Below the pieces are notes generated by a model, which was given only the letters and a program-made list of their open reading frames with translations, was not told the origin of the DNA and made no database searches. Of a DNA stretch of 24,778 nt, positions 5,672 to 13,996 are shown in pieces. The stretch is from CAYUXF01 sp964448755 (lineage in GTDB: Bacteria > Margulisbacteria > Termititenacia > Termititenacales > CAYUXF01). The first letter of the stretch is position 1; each line of letters opens with the position of its first letter. The stretch spans positions 1 through 24,778 of the forward strand of contig CAYUXF010000023.1 of NCBI GenBank assembly GCA_964448755.1, given 5' to 3'. The translations under genes and the position numbers were made by a program.

Positions 5672-6736
5672 TTAGCTCCAAAGATACCGGACAGCTTTGG
5701 CGTAAAAACGGCGCCAGCGGAGTTCGTCTAGAGAAAAGTTATGCCAGAGCAGAATAAAAATACCATTATATTTTTTTATAGTTTCATAATATTTAATAAA
5801 TTCACCCCAGGCCGCTTGCGGACTTAAGCGCAGATAAGCATATAATGTAACATCCATCATCGTCAGCGGAAACTCTGTCAAATTGAGTTCTCGCTCCTGC
5901 GTCAGTGAATAAACTTTAAAAGGGCTGCAACAGCCGGCGCGAAACCCTAGCCTATCGGCATACGCCAGCGTGTAGTCCTCTTTAATACCCGCCGCCGCCA
6001 GTTCGTCCCAGGTCTTATTGACATCAAATAAGAGGAAGTGATTGCGGGAACAAGCCGGTACAAAATTACCCTCACCCGTTCTCAACCACTCACTTTGTTC
6101 GGGTTGAGAACACCCTCTCCCGGAAAACTGATACTCCGCCAGAGGCGGAGAAGATGGGAGAGGGTTTTTAAGATCGGGATGTATCCCTATCTTATAGCCG
6201 AGCAGATCAAGTTTTTTAACCAGCTTTTGGATCTTTTTTGAAGCAAATAAATGACCATCTTCGCTTTTAGGCATAAAAAAATAAATGCCCTGCCCCTGCT
6301 CTAATTTATTTAACAAATCAAAGGTATCGGCAGGATTGCGGTAATTAAACAGATGATAAAGAATACCGGGCAGACCGCTCAGACGCAAACGCAGAACATT
6401 TTTGATCTCGGTCAATATCGCGGACCATCTCGATTTGCCGATCTTATCGACATCATGCGTAAAAATAACTTTAAATTCTGGCAATTGGCGCTGTAATTGC
6501 GGATAAATTTTCTTTAATTGGTCATAGAAATATTCGGCATACTCGTTAACTACCGGCCGGTCTAAAAAACCATATTTATAGGCAACTGAATCAACCGCGC
6601 GAAAACGGCCATGTTCATCGCGCTCATTGACGAACAATTCTTCATATCTGGTCAGCATAAAAAAAGTTGCGGCAATAATATCTGGCTCAGCAACAGTGCC
6701 GTAAAGAACAACCAGGGCATCGGTAATTACTATATT
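5672..6736 (-). CDS. Polysaccharide-deacetylase-like protein, 5' end lost in the gap
   Basis: The visible 354 codons match a polysaccharide-deacetylase-like barrel family. The signature HDVDKIGK gives the metal-binding Asp pair, IGIHP a metal-binding His, and WHNFSLDE lies near the C-terminus. These enzymes usually remove N-acetyl groups from surface polysaccharide. An ATG at 6658 looks like a start, but the frame stays open for 26 more codons into the gap (ending DIIAATFFMLTRYEE), and that sequence fits the family, so the true start is further upstream. Between IHPDLKN and SRNHFLLFD an in-frame palindromic element adds 32 codons of low-complexity sequence. It is the last gene of the minus-strand operon. 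A fragment of a second copy lies at 10-156. Confidence 0.78.
   Translation of the reverse strand, partial: NIVITDALVVLYGTVAEPDIIAATFFMLTRYEELFVNERDEHGRFRAVDSVAYKYGFLDRPVVNEYAEYFYDQLKKIYPQLQRQLPEFKVIFTHDVDKIGKSRWSAILTEIKNVLRLRLSGLPGILYHLFNYRNPADTFDLLNKLEQGQGIYFFMPKSEDGHLFASKKIQKLVKKLDLLGYKIGIHPDLKNPLPSSPPLAEYQFSGRGCSQPEQSEWLRTGEGNFVPACSRNHFLLFDVNKTWDELAAAGIKEDYTLAYADRLGFRAGCCSPFKVYSLTQERELNLTEFPLTMMDVTLYAYLRLSPQAAWGEFIKYYETIKKYNGIFILLWHNFSLDELRWRRFYAKAVRYLWS
6069..6164. repeat. REP-like palindromic element inserted in frame in a coding region
   Basis: This 96-bp (32-codon) element lies within the deacetylase-like gene. The arms are CCCTCACCC (6069-6077), CCCTCTCCC (6113-6121) and GGGAGAGGG (6156-6164). 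Two further hairpins are nested between them: TTCTCAACC with GGGTTGAGAA, and CTCCGCC with GGCGGAG around a 3-base loop. Read on the minus strand it has no stop and encodes a Pro/Ser/Gly/Glu-rich stretch. Copies at 5461-5522 and 1647-1675 share the arms. Confidence 0.85.
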
Positions 6737-6738
6737 GT

Positions 6739-6838
6739 NNNNNNNNNNNNNNNNNNNNNNNNNNNNNNNNNNNNNNNNNNNNNNNNNNNNNNNNNNNNNN
6801 NNNNNNNNNNNNNNNNNNNNNNNNNNNNNNNNNNNNNN
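6739..6838. other. Assembly gap (100 N)
   Basis: Exactly 100 ambiguous bases, the usual placeholder for a scaffold gap of unknown size. It hides the 3' end of the acyltransferase gene (6839-7647), the 5' end of the deacetylase-like gene, and possibly more. Apparent reading frames spanning it are artefacts. Confidence 0.98.
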
Positions 6839-7647
6839 ACCAGTTTATAATAATTTTCTGCGGCCTCTTCTTTGAGGACCAAATAACCAATGACCTGCTG
6901 GCGCCGATAAATTAAATATTTTTTAAAAACATTTTCACTGAACTTTTTATTAACAAGATCGTTAGTTTTGGCATAAAAAAAAGAGCTGTTTTTCTGCCGG
7001 CAGAGCTCTTGCCAGTTTTTTTCAATATTATAAACAGTGCTGCTGATCTGCGCCGTCTCTTTAAGTTCTAAATTATTAGCAAACCGTAAAATATTGATCT
7101 TTAAAAAAGGGCTTATTAACGCAAGTAACAGTTTTGCTTTGCCGGTAAGCTCTTTTTTAAGAATAAAACTTTTTTGCGCAACCTTGCGGTAAAGCTGGAG
7201 TCTGACACGGCGGATTTGATAACCGTTCTTTTTATAGGTATTTAAAGAGATCTCATTAGGCCAGGTAAATAAAAAACCGTATTTTCTCTCCGCGGCCTGG
7301 CTTAAAACCAGCTCATTTAAGCGCCCCATTGGATCTATTTCGGCATAATTTAAACGGTTTTTAATACAATAAAGAGTAAACTCCTGACTTACTATATTAA
7401 GTTCCGGTTTACCAGCTTTTACAATACGATCTTTTTTTAAAAAATCATATTCAAATAAAGCATAGTGGGCTATAGGTTTATTTTCATATTCCAGCCAATT
7501 AATAATAGGTGGTATTAGAGTTTTTGAAAAAAAATAATTATTAAAATCTATGCGATTATTTATATAATGAAAAGAACTCCCTAATAAAGCGATCAGATTG
7601 TCTGTTATTTCTTCTGGCAGCTGAGTTTTTTTTACATTAATATCCAT
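6839..7647 (-). CDS. GNAT/FemAB-like acyltransferase, C-terminus lost in the gap
   Basis: About 269 residues are visible. The first half resembles a GNAT N-acetyltransferase: PIAHYALFEYDF strand, YAEIDPMGR at about 119-127, and the closing motif WPNEISLNTYKKNGYQ (about 146-161), where Asn, Tyr and GY are typical of GNAT motif B. The second half (about 200-269, with YLIYRRQQVIGYLVLKEE) looks like another GNAT-type half, as in FemAB-like double-domain enzymes. The ATG is 2 bp after the decarboxylase stop. Position in the cassette suggests it transfers the acyl or aminoacyl group from the carrier protein (10423-10644) to a sugar or peptide acceptor. That role is inferred, and the missing 3' end prevents a firmer call. 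Confidence 0.6.
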
Positions 7648-7649
7648 AA

Positions 7650-8885
7650 TCAGTTAAAGCTGGTAATATCAAAAGAAGGCCGAATTACCTCATATTCACT
7701 ACTATTTATAGCTAATATTTCTTTTGGGGTCTCATGTCCTAAAAAAAGTAATGGCGAAGCTGTATAACCATAAGCTCCGGAATTTTTAATAACCAATAGA
7801 TCCCCTACTTCTGTTTTAGGAAATTCAATACCCCAGCCAAGCATATCAAGCGGCGTACAAAGCGAGCCAGCAACATCATACTTTATTTTCTCTGTTGACT
7901 CAGACGTTATATTTTCAACCTGATAACTCTTCTTAATTACTTGGCCTAAATTGCCGCTGGCCGAAAGATTTTGATGCATACCACCATCAACAATTAAATA
8001 TCTTTTACCACGGCTCTCTTTAACAGCTAAAACCCTAGTAACATAAAAACCAAATTCACCTACAATATAACGCCCTAACTCAATAACTATTGGAAAATTT
8101 TCCAGTCCTTGAGCCAAAACCTCTTTTTTTAAAAATAGTATCGTTTGTTCTAGATCAAGATGTTCCTGACCATCAAAATAGGGAATACCAAAACCGCCAC
8201 CAACATTAATTTTTAACCCACTAAGATTTAACTTAGTAATTATTTTCTTTATCAAACTAAAAATATTTTTAAAGTTTAAGCCCAGACTTTCTGCATCTAA
8301 ACACTGTGTGCCGGCATAAATATGAAAACCCACAAAATTCAAGCAGTTCTGATCCTGTAATATTTTATTAAGCACATCATAAATAGCTTCCTCATCAACA
8401 CCAAACTGTGTAGCCATACCACCCATCTTAATAGCAAATTTAGGGATCAGCTCCGCAGGATTTATTCTTAGCGAAACATTGGCTTTTTTACCAAGCTCTT
8501 TGGCCAAACGAATAATCCGCAAGAGATCATCGTTTGACTCAATGCTCAATGAGCCGCAATTATTATTTATGGCAAACTTAATTTCTTCTTCACTCTTGGC
8601 CGGACCAGCAAAACTAACCACCGCAGGATCATAACCGGCTAACAAGGCCTGCTTTAATTCACCGCCAGAAGAAATATCCAGACCATCAATAAAAGGTCTT
8701 ATTTTTTTTAAAATTTGCAGATTAGGATTAGCTTTAACGGCATAGATCAACGACGCATTACCAAGCAGCTCTTTTATCTTTATTATTCTTTCTTTAATAC
8801 CCTGATAATCATAAACATATAGAGGAGTTCCCTCTCGCTCAACTATTTTTTTAATATTTATCTTATTAATGCTTTTAGCTATCAT
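7650..8885 (-). CDS. Fold-III PLP-dependent decarboxylase (DapDC/BtrK-like)
   Basis: 411 residues from ATG 8883-8885, which shares one base with the ligase stop (TAATG). A TTG two codons upstream is less likely. The fold is the alanine-racemase/diaminopimelate-decarboxylase type. Lys51 in YAVKANPN should bind PLP, His188 lies in FHIYAGTQ, the phosphate is held by GGGFG (229-233), ELGR is at 269-272, and the second domain supplies Cys343 and Asp347 plus Tyr372. Relatives decarboxylate diaminopimelate, ornithine or, in BtrK, glutamyl bound to a carrier protein. A dedicated ligase and carrier protein next door make a carrier-bound amino acid the likely substrate. The same pair of families is also known from exosortase-linked polysaccharide clusters, but no exosortase is visible here. 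Confidence 0.85.
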   Translation of the reverse strand: MIAKSINKINIKKIVEREGTPLYVYDYQGIKERIIKIKELLGNASLIYAVKANPNLQILKKIRPFIDGLDISSGGELKQALLAGYDPAVVSFAGPAKSEEEIKFAINNNCGSLSIESNDDLLRIIRLAKELGKKANVSLRINPAELIPKFAIKMGGMATQFGVDEEAIYDVLNKILQDQNCLNFVGFHIYAGTQCLDAESLGLNFKNIFSLIKKIITKLNLSGLKINVGGGFGIPYFDGQEHLDLEQTILFLKKEVLAQGLENFPIVIELGRYIVGEFGFYVTRVLAVKESRGKRYLIVDGGMHQNLSASGNLGQVIKKSYQVENITSESTEKIKYDVAGSLCTPLDMLGWGIEFPKTEVGDLLVIKNSGAYGYTASPLLFLGHETPKEILAINSSEYEVIRPSFDITSFN

Positions 8886-10426
8886 TAACAACCCTGTTGT
8901 TCTATTGACTCACGCTTTACCCTGGGCCGGTCAACCTTTCCACTAGCTGTTTTAGGAAAAGCAGGCACTACAAAAAGCTCTTGCGGAACCAAATAAGCGG
9001 GAGCATTAGCTTTACAATACTGAATAATTTCAGTATTCGTTAATTCGCGATCCAAAGTAACCACCGCCCTGATCTTATAGCCAAGTTCCGGATCCTCTAA
9101 ACCAAAAACAACCGCATCGGTAATTCCTTTTAAACCAAGCAAGAGCTCCTCTACTTCTGTTGGCGAAACACGATAACCAGCAGTTTTTATCATGTTATCT
9201 TTACGGCTGATAAAATACAAAAAACCATCTCTATCTTTTTTTACCAAATCACCGGAATAAACACATATTTCACCCTCTCGACCAGAAAGCGGACAGAGTT
9301 TATAGACCGCTGCGGTTTTTTCCGGATCATTCCAGTACCCCTGAGCAATACAAGCACCCATATGAATAAGCTCACCCTCAACATCTGGAGGACAAGGACG
9401 CCCTTGTTCATCAATAACCTCTACCTCAACATCTGGAATTGCTTTACCCATAGAATCAGGACGCCGGTCAACTTCACGAGGATCAAGAAATGTTGAACGG
9501 AAAGCTTCAGTAAGACCATACATTAAATAGAGATCGGTTTTAGGAAAATTCGCCCTTATTTTTTTAACAGTCGGCACTGGTATCTTACCACCAGAGTTAG
9601 TAATATAGCGCAAATGCGAAAAATTATATTTTTTTCGCTCAATATCGCAGAGCTTGTTATTAAAAACACCTGCCCAAATTGGAGGAATAGCGGCCAAACC
9701 GGTAATTTGCTCTTCCTCTAATATCTTTAATAATTCATTAGGCATAAAATACTGAAAAAGCACTATCTGAGAACCACAATATAAAGTTGAAAGAAGTTGA
9801 TTTAAGCCGTAGTCAAAATTAAAAGGCAATAGACCGAGGATCTTTTCATCTTTAGTAATATTTAAATAACCGCTTACTATTCTGGCACCCTCAATTAAAT
9901 TATCATGTGTTAACACGATCCCTTTAGGCAAACCGGTTGAACCAGAAGTATAAATTATATTAGCAATATCTTTAGGAGCAGTAGCCCCCTGCGGCACCAG
10001 GCCAGAAAAATCAGAAAATATTTGGGTGAATTCGTCTTGATAGATCGTTCTTTTCACTTCGGTCTGATCAATTATTTTTTCAAGATATTTATCAAACTTT
10101 TTATCGCTAATTAAATACTGAACATTACAGTCACAGAGAATATGCTTAATTTGATTTTCATGCAATGCTGAATTAATAATAACAAAAACCTTATTAGCAA
10201 AAAGTATGCCGAAAATTGAAATAACCTGTTCAAGCGATTTATCTATCAATATACCTATCCGCTCGCCAGGCACTAAAGATAAACCCTGCAAAAACACACC
10301 TAAGGCCTTGCTCTGCTCTGCCAATTCCCTATAAGTCATAGTCCTTTGTTTGTGTTTTATAGCAACTTTATCGGGATTTTTAACAAGATTATATTCAATT
10401 AATTCATTAATAGTCTTTATTTTCAT
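8885..10426 (-). CDS. AMP-forming acyl/aminoacyl ligase
   Basis: This full-length 513-residue member of the ANL superfamily (acyl-CoA synthetase and NRPS adenylation domains) activates a carboxylate as acyl-AMP and passes it to a thiol. The phosphate loop YTSGSTGLPKG is at 159-169, YGLTEA at 303-308, GELIHMG with AQGYWNDPEKT at 351-371, YSGD at 390-393, RKDNMIKTAGYRVSP at 408-422, and the C-terminal catalytic Lys497 in PKTASGKVDR. The ATG overlaps the carrier-protein gene by 4 bp (ATGA), and the decarboxylase gene follows with a 1-base overlap. This strongly suggests that the adjacent carrier protein, not CoA, is the acceptor. Similar ligases occur in exosortase-associated clusters and the butirosin pathway. 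The acid used cannot be read from the sequence. Confidence 0.88.
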   Translation of the reverse strand: MKIKTINELIEYNLVKNPDKVAIKHKQRTMTYRELAEQSKALGVFLQGLSLVPGERIGILIDKSLEQVISIFGILFANKVFVIINSALHENQIKHILCDCNVQYLISDKKFDKYLEKIIDQTEVKRTIYQDEFTQIFSDFSGLVPQGATAPKDIANIIYTSGSTGLPKGIVLTHDNLIEGARIVSGYLNITKDEKILGLLPFNFDYGLNQLLSTLYCGSQIVLFQYFMPNELLKILEEEQITGLAAIPPIWAGVFNNKLCDIERKKYNFSHLRYITNSGGKIPVPTVKKIRANFPKTDLYLMYGLTEAFRSTFLDPREVDRRPDSMGKAIPDVEVEVIDEQGRPCPPDVEGELIHMGACIAQGYWNDPEKTAAVYKLCPLSGREGEICVYSGDLVKKDRDGFLYFISRKDNMIKTAGYRVSPTEVEELLLGLKGITDAVVFGLEDPELGYKIRAVVTLDRELTNTEIIQYCKANAPAYLVPQELFVVPAFPKTASGKVDRPRVKRESIEQQGC

Positions 10427-10644
10427 GTTCTATTTTTTACCATACCGGCAATATTCTCTATTGTTCTAAAATTATCTTCGTTTATATCGGCAGGATCTAT
10501 CTGCACAGAATAATTGGCCTCCAAAAAAGTTATTAATGAGACAATACCTATAGAATCAAGCACCCCTGCCGCAAAAAGATCGGTTTTTAGTGTTAGATCA
10601 CCTTTATAAAAAGTTTTAAAATATTCTAATATATTATTTTGCAT
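10423..10644 (-). CDS. Acyl carrier protein
   Basis: A 73-residue acidic protein with the carrier-protein signature LFAAGVLDSIGIVSLI. Ser31 in the DSI motif would carry 4'-phosphopantetheine. It differs from fatty-acid AcpP (normally DSLD) and resembles small stand-alone carrier proteins of dlt-like or exosortase-linked operons. It heads the ACP-ligase-decarboxylase-GNAT cassette and overlaps the ligase by 4 bp. The 63-bp spacer to the upstream glycosyltransferase gene is extremely AT-rich, the longest gap in this operon, and could hold an extra promoter, but I see no convincing pair of boxes. No phosphopantetheinyl transferase is visible in the window. Confidence 0.88.
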   Translation of the reverse strand: MQNNILEYFKTFYKGDLTLKTDLFAAGVLDSIGIVSLITFLEANYSVQIDPADINEDNFRTIENIAGMVKNRT

Positions 10645-10707
10645 TTGCTGATTCTAACTTAAAACAATATTATTTTAAATAATTTTATATATAATTTAAT
10701 AACAATA

Positions 10708-11823
10708 TTAGCTCTTTGAGATATTCTTATATGCTTCATTTAATTTTGATACATTATCCTCATTAAACCCTAATTTTAGCATATCATGATATGCTAATTC
10801 GGTCTGTTTTTTTGCAGCAGAACTGTTACTTAAAAGTTCAAAAATATTTTCAGCTAATTTATTAATTTCCCCTAATTTAGTAAATCTAGCACTTTCACTA
10901 GATAATATTTGTCGATTAGCAGGAATATCAGAGACCACTAAAGGCAAACCAACAGCCATAGACTCCAGAACCGAAACAGGACAACCATCTGAACGCGAAA
11001 AAGAAACACCAACATTAGCAAGAGAATAAAAATTAAACATCTTATTATTAGGTATATTATTGATAAATAAAGTCTGCTCTACAATGTCATACTCTCTAAC
11101 TAATTCTTGTATTTTTTGAACTCTTTCTTGGATATTGTATTCATACAATATAATAAATCTAATATTTGTGTCTCTTTTTATAACTATAGCCATAGCTTGA
11201 ATAATTTCCTCTAAATTATAAACTTCCATAATATTTCTAAAAGAAAGAACTATTTTGTTTTCAGATTTAATTTTATATTTTTTTCTAATATTATTAATTT
11301 CATTTTGGTCAATAAATTTTTTAAAATCCTGTGGCACAGAGTAAATGATCTTATAAATTATTTTATTTTTAATATTGGTAATATCATTCATTCTATCTAG
11401 CAGCTGGTTAGAATGATAAGTAATTAGTTTGCCACTTTTTAATGTCCATTTTAAAAAGTAATATATTTTTTTTGAGCGTTGAGGAAAAATTAAAACATCG
11501 CTACCCCAAGGAGTTAAGACAATATTTTTGAATCCGAGAAAAGGAGAACAATAGGCAAGATCAACCAAAAATTGAAAATGGACAATATCTGGTTTTATTT
11601 TTCTAATATACTGTCGTAGATCTTTGATCTTTTTAATAAAACGAACTAAAGCATTATCATTTACATATAATTTATCAGGGTCATATAAATGAACAATAAC
11701 ATCATCTTTCTCGGCATAGTCTTCAGGAGAAATAATATGAACCTCATGTCCGTATTTTGTCATGGGAATAACCCATTTCTGTTCATGAGAATTGTTAATA
11801 TTTCCAATAAATAAAATTTTCAT
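10708..11823 (-). CDS. GT4-family glycosyltransferase
   Basis: This 371-residue GT-B fold enzyme has an N-terminal domain starting MKILFIGNINNSHEQKW and containing IKPDIVHFQF (about 87-96) and TPWGSDV, the acceptor-side loop. The donor-binding C-terminal domain (Glycos_transf_1) carries SRSDGCPVSVLESMAVGLP, with the E-x7-E-like catalytic and sugar-nucleotide motif near residue 290, followed by VVSDIPANRQIL. It should add one sugar from a nucleotide donor to the growing lipid-linked oligosaccharide on the cytoplasmic side. The donor is unknown. It follows glf by 8 bp and is the last glycosyltransferase before the ACP cassette. Base composition is very AT-rich, like its upstream neighbours. Confidence 0.87.
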   Translation of the reverse strand: MKILFIGNINNSHEQKWVIPMTKYGHEVHIISPEDYAEKDDVIVHLYDPDKLYVNDNALVRFIKKIKDLRQYIRKIKPDIVHFQFLVDLAYCSPFLGFKNIVLTPWGSDVLIFPQRSKKIYYFLKWTLKSGKLITYHSNQLLDRMNDITNIKNKIIYKIIYSVPQDFKKFIDQNEINNIRKKYKIKSENKIVLSFRNIMEVYNLEEIIQAMAIVIKRDTNIRFIILYEYNIQERVQKIQELVREYDIVEQTLFINNIPNNKMFNFYSLANVGVSFSRSDGCPVSVLESMAVGLPLVVSDIPANRQILSSESARFTKLGEINKLAENIFELLSNSSAAKKQTELAYHDMLKLGFNEDNVSKLNEAYKNISKS

Positions 11824-11831
11824 AAAAAACG

Positions 11832-12956
11832 CTACTTTACACTTTTAATATTTTCAAATAATTTAAGCGCTCGCAAAATCGCTTTATCCATATCATAATA
11901 ATGATAATCACCTAATCGTCCTAAAAACCAAACATTTTTCAATGATTTTGACCTATTAAGATACTGATCATAAAGTAATCTATTTCCTTCAGTAAGAATA
12001 GGATAATATCTCTCATTTTTACCATTTTCAAATTTTTGAGGATACTCAAAAGATACCACTGTTCTATCAGTTTGATTATTAAGAAAATATTTATACTCCC
12101 CTATTCTTGTAAAGTCATAACTGCATGGATAGTTAATAACAGCTCCCATTTGAAAATAGTCATAATTAAAATCCACAAAATCTAAAAATATACTACGATA
12201 TGGTAATTGACCAAACTCATATTCAAAAAATTCATCAATCGATCCAGTAAAAAACAATCGCTGATATTCTATATTATTTCTAACGTCTGAAAATGAGGTA
12301 TTTAAACTAATATCAATTAGTGGGTTTTTTAACATATTTTCAAAAACAACAGTATAACCTTCCAATGGAATTCCCTGATAAACATCTTGGAAATATCTAT
12401 TATCTTTACTCACATAGACCGGAACTCTAGCTGTTACTAAAGGATCTAAACCTTCTGGATTTACTCCCCATTGTTTAATGGTATATTGCAAAAAAACATT
12501 ATTGTAAATATACTCCGCTAAAAAATCTAAATCTTTATCACGTGTTTTACGTAATTCTAAAATAGGAACCTTAATATTGAATCCAAATTTATCAATTAAT
12601 TTTTTTATTAATTTATCTGATATTATCTTTGGAAAAACTTGATCAATAGAATTAAGATTAAATGGTATAGGAACGTTCATTCCATCTATAGATGCCAGTA
12701 CTTTATGCTGATAAGGATACCATTTTGTAAATTGGCCTAGAAAATCCCATACTTCTTTTATATTAGTATGAAATATATGTGTTCCATATTTATGTACACA
12801 TATATTATCTTTGTTCCAATAATCATAACAATTACCACCAATATGATCTTTTGAATCAATAATTAAAACCTCTTCTTTTAACTCTGTGGCAATTTTATAA
12901 GCTAATGTTGCCCCAGAAAAACCACAGCCAACAATTAAATTTTGTATCTTTTTCAT
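11832..12956 (-). CDS. glf: UDP-galactopyranose mutase
   Basis: This 374-residue flavoenzyme interconverts UDP-galactopyranose and UDP-galactofuranose. The FAD-binding motif VGCGFSGATLA is at about 9-19, HIGGNCYDY at 38-46 and HKYGTHIFHT at 55-64. Family motifs WYPYQHKVLA, IKQWG, RVPVYVSKDNRYFQDVYQG and the C-terminal FLGRLGDYHYYDMDKAI are all present. Length and motifs are those of a complete bacterial enzyme. It predicts galactofuranose in the polysaccharide, presumably added by one of the adjacent glycosyltransferases. The ATG shares one base with the stop of the upstream GT2 gene (TAATG). Confidence 0.96.
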   Translation of the reverse strand: MKKIQNLIVGCGFSGATLAYKIATELKEEVLIIDSKDHIGGNCYDYWNKDNICVHKYGTHIFHTNIKEVWDFLGQFTKWYPYQHKVLASIDGMNVPIPFNLNSIDQVFPKIISDKLIKKLIDKFGFNIKVPILELRKTRDKDLDFLAEYIYNNVFLQYTIKQWGVNPEGLDPLVTARVPVYVSKDNRYFQDVYQGIPLEGYTVVFENMLKNPLIDISLNTSFSDVRNNIEYQRLFFTGSIDEFFEYEFGQLPYRSIFLDFVDFNYDYFQMGAVINYPCSYDFTRIGEYKYFLNNQTDRTVVSFEYPQKFENGKNERYYPILTEGNRLLYDQYLNRSKSLKNVWFLGRLGDYHYYDMDKAILRALKLFENIKSVK

Positions 12957-13996
12957 TATTTTTTCCCTACAAAAAAATCATAGAAAATTTCTTTAAAATC
13001 ACCAATGAAATATTTAATTAAAAATAATTTAACATTTTTTATAAGAAGGTTTAATCTTTTATAACTATCTTTATCAACCGTAAAAAAACCTTCTTCAATA
13101 TATTTTTTTATTTCATAAAAATCAGGCATAGTTTTTTTTATAAAAATCTTTCTTGACTTATGAGGCAATCGAGAAATATTTCTCAAGTAGGAACACAAGA
13201 GATTCTTATAATATGCCTTAAACAAATCATTTCTTTTATATTTTTTTAAAAAACAATTAATCTCTTCAAATTCATCACAAATACAAAATATTTTCTCCCT
13301 GCTTCTTATAGAAGATTGTTGGTTATCTCGAAAATAATTTATAAATGCTTTTTCAGTAAAAAAAACTTCTTGCGCAAACATCCATACTTTAAAACTAAAA
13401 GATACGTCTTGATAAGAAGCCCCTGGAGTCGCTAAAAAATTTATTTTATTCTTTTGCAAAAAATCACGCTTATAAATGGCTGACCATACAGAAGGTGCTA
13501 CGTCAAATACTTCTAAATTATCTCTAGGATTTAATACAATATTATAAAAATTATCAGGCAAAATTGAATAATACATATATTTCGGTTTTGGTTTAGACCA
13601 AAACAAATTAAACGATGATTTTACCACTTCTACATTATATTTTATTGCTAAAGAGTAAAGAGTTTTATACATATCCGTATTTGCATAATCATCTGACTCA
13701 ACAATTCCAATAAATTCACCAGTAGCTAAAGAAATTCCTTTGTTAACAGAATCACCATATCCTGTATTTGTCTTGTTAATTATTTTTATACGATTATCCT
13801 TAAAAGCATATTCTTTTATGATCTCCAACGAATTATCAGTTGAACCATCATTAACACAAATAATTTCAATTTCAGTTAACGTCTGATTAACAATACTATC
13901 CAAACACCTATTCAAATATTTTCCTACATTATATATTGGAATAATAATTGAAACTTTCGGAGTAGAAAAATTCTGATTATTAAAAGCTCTATTCAT
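12956..13996 (-). CDS. GT2-family glycosyltransferase
   Basis: About 346 residues from the ATG at 13994-13996, which overlaps the flippase stop by 8 bp. A TTG three codons earlier is possible but unnecessary. The GT-A domain is at the N-terminus: VSIIIPIYNVGKYLNRCLDS, then INDGS-like VNDGSTDNS, and the DxD-type metal site VESDDYAN. The C-terminal half is basic, with YKRDF and a long Lys-rich tail that may face the membrane. Family members transfer single sugars such as galactose or galactofuranose. Lying directly before glf, it is a candidate galactofuranosyltransferase, but only by position. Confidence 0.86.
   Translation of the reverse strand: MNRAFNNQNFSTPKVSIIIPIYNVGKYLNRCLDSIVNQTLTEIEIICVNDGSTDNSLEIIKEYAFKDNRIKIINKTNTGYGDSVNKGISLATGEFIGIVESDDYANTDMYKTLYSLAIKYNVEVVKSSFNLFWSKPKPKYMYYSILPDNFYNIVLNPRDNLEVFDVAPSVWSAIYKRDFLQKNKINFLATPGASYQDVSFSFKVWMFAQEVFFTEKAFINYFRDNQQSSIRSREKIFCICDEFEEINCFLKKYKRNDLFKAYYKNLLCSYLRNISRLPHKSRKIFIKKTMPDFYEIKKYIEEGFFTVDKDSYKRLNLLIKNVKLFLIKYFIGDFKEIFYDFFVGKK

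Noticed and set aside
1647..6164. Insertion sequence or MITE family with its own transposase
   Set aside because: The palindromes are short and have no transposase or clear target-site duplication in the window. They are described only as REP-like.
6687..7647. Reading frames that cross the 100-N gap, including one ending shortly after it
   Set aside because: Frames through placeholder N's have no meaning. The residues after the gap in that frame do not match the acyltransferase, while the deacetylase frame on that side does match its own family.
7650..10644. Exosortase/PEP-CTERM system
   Set aside because: The ligase and decarboxylase recall exosortase-associated families, but there is no exosortase-like membrane protein, no PEP-CTERM sorting signal and no PEP-CTERM partner gene in the window.
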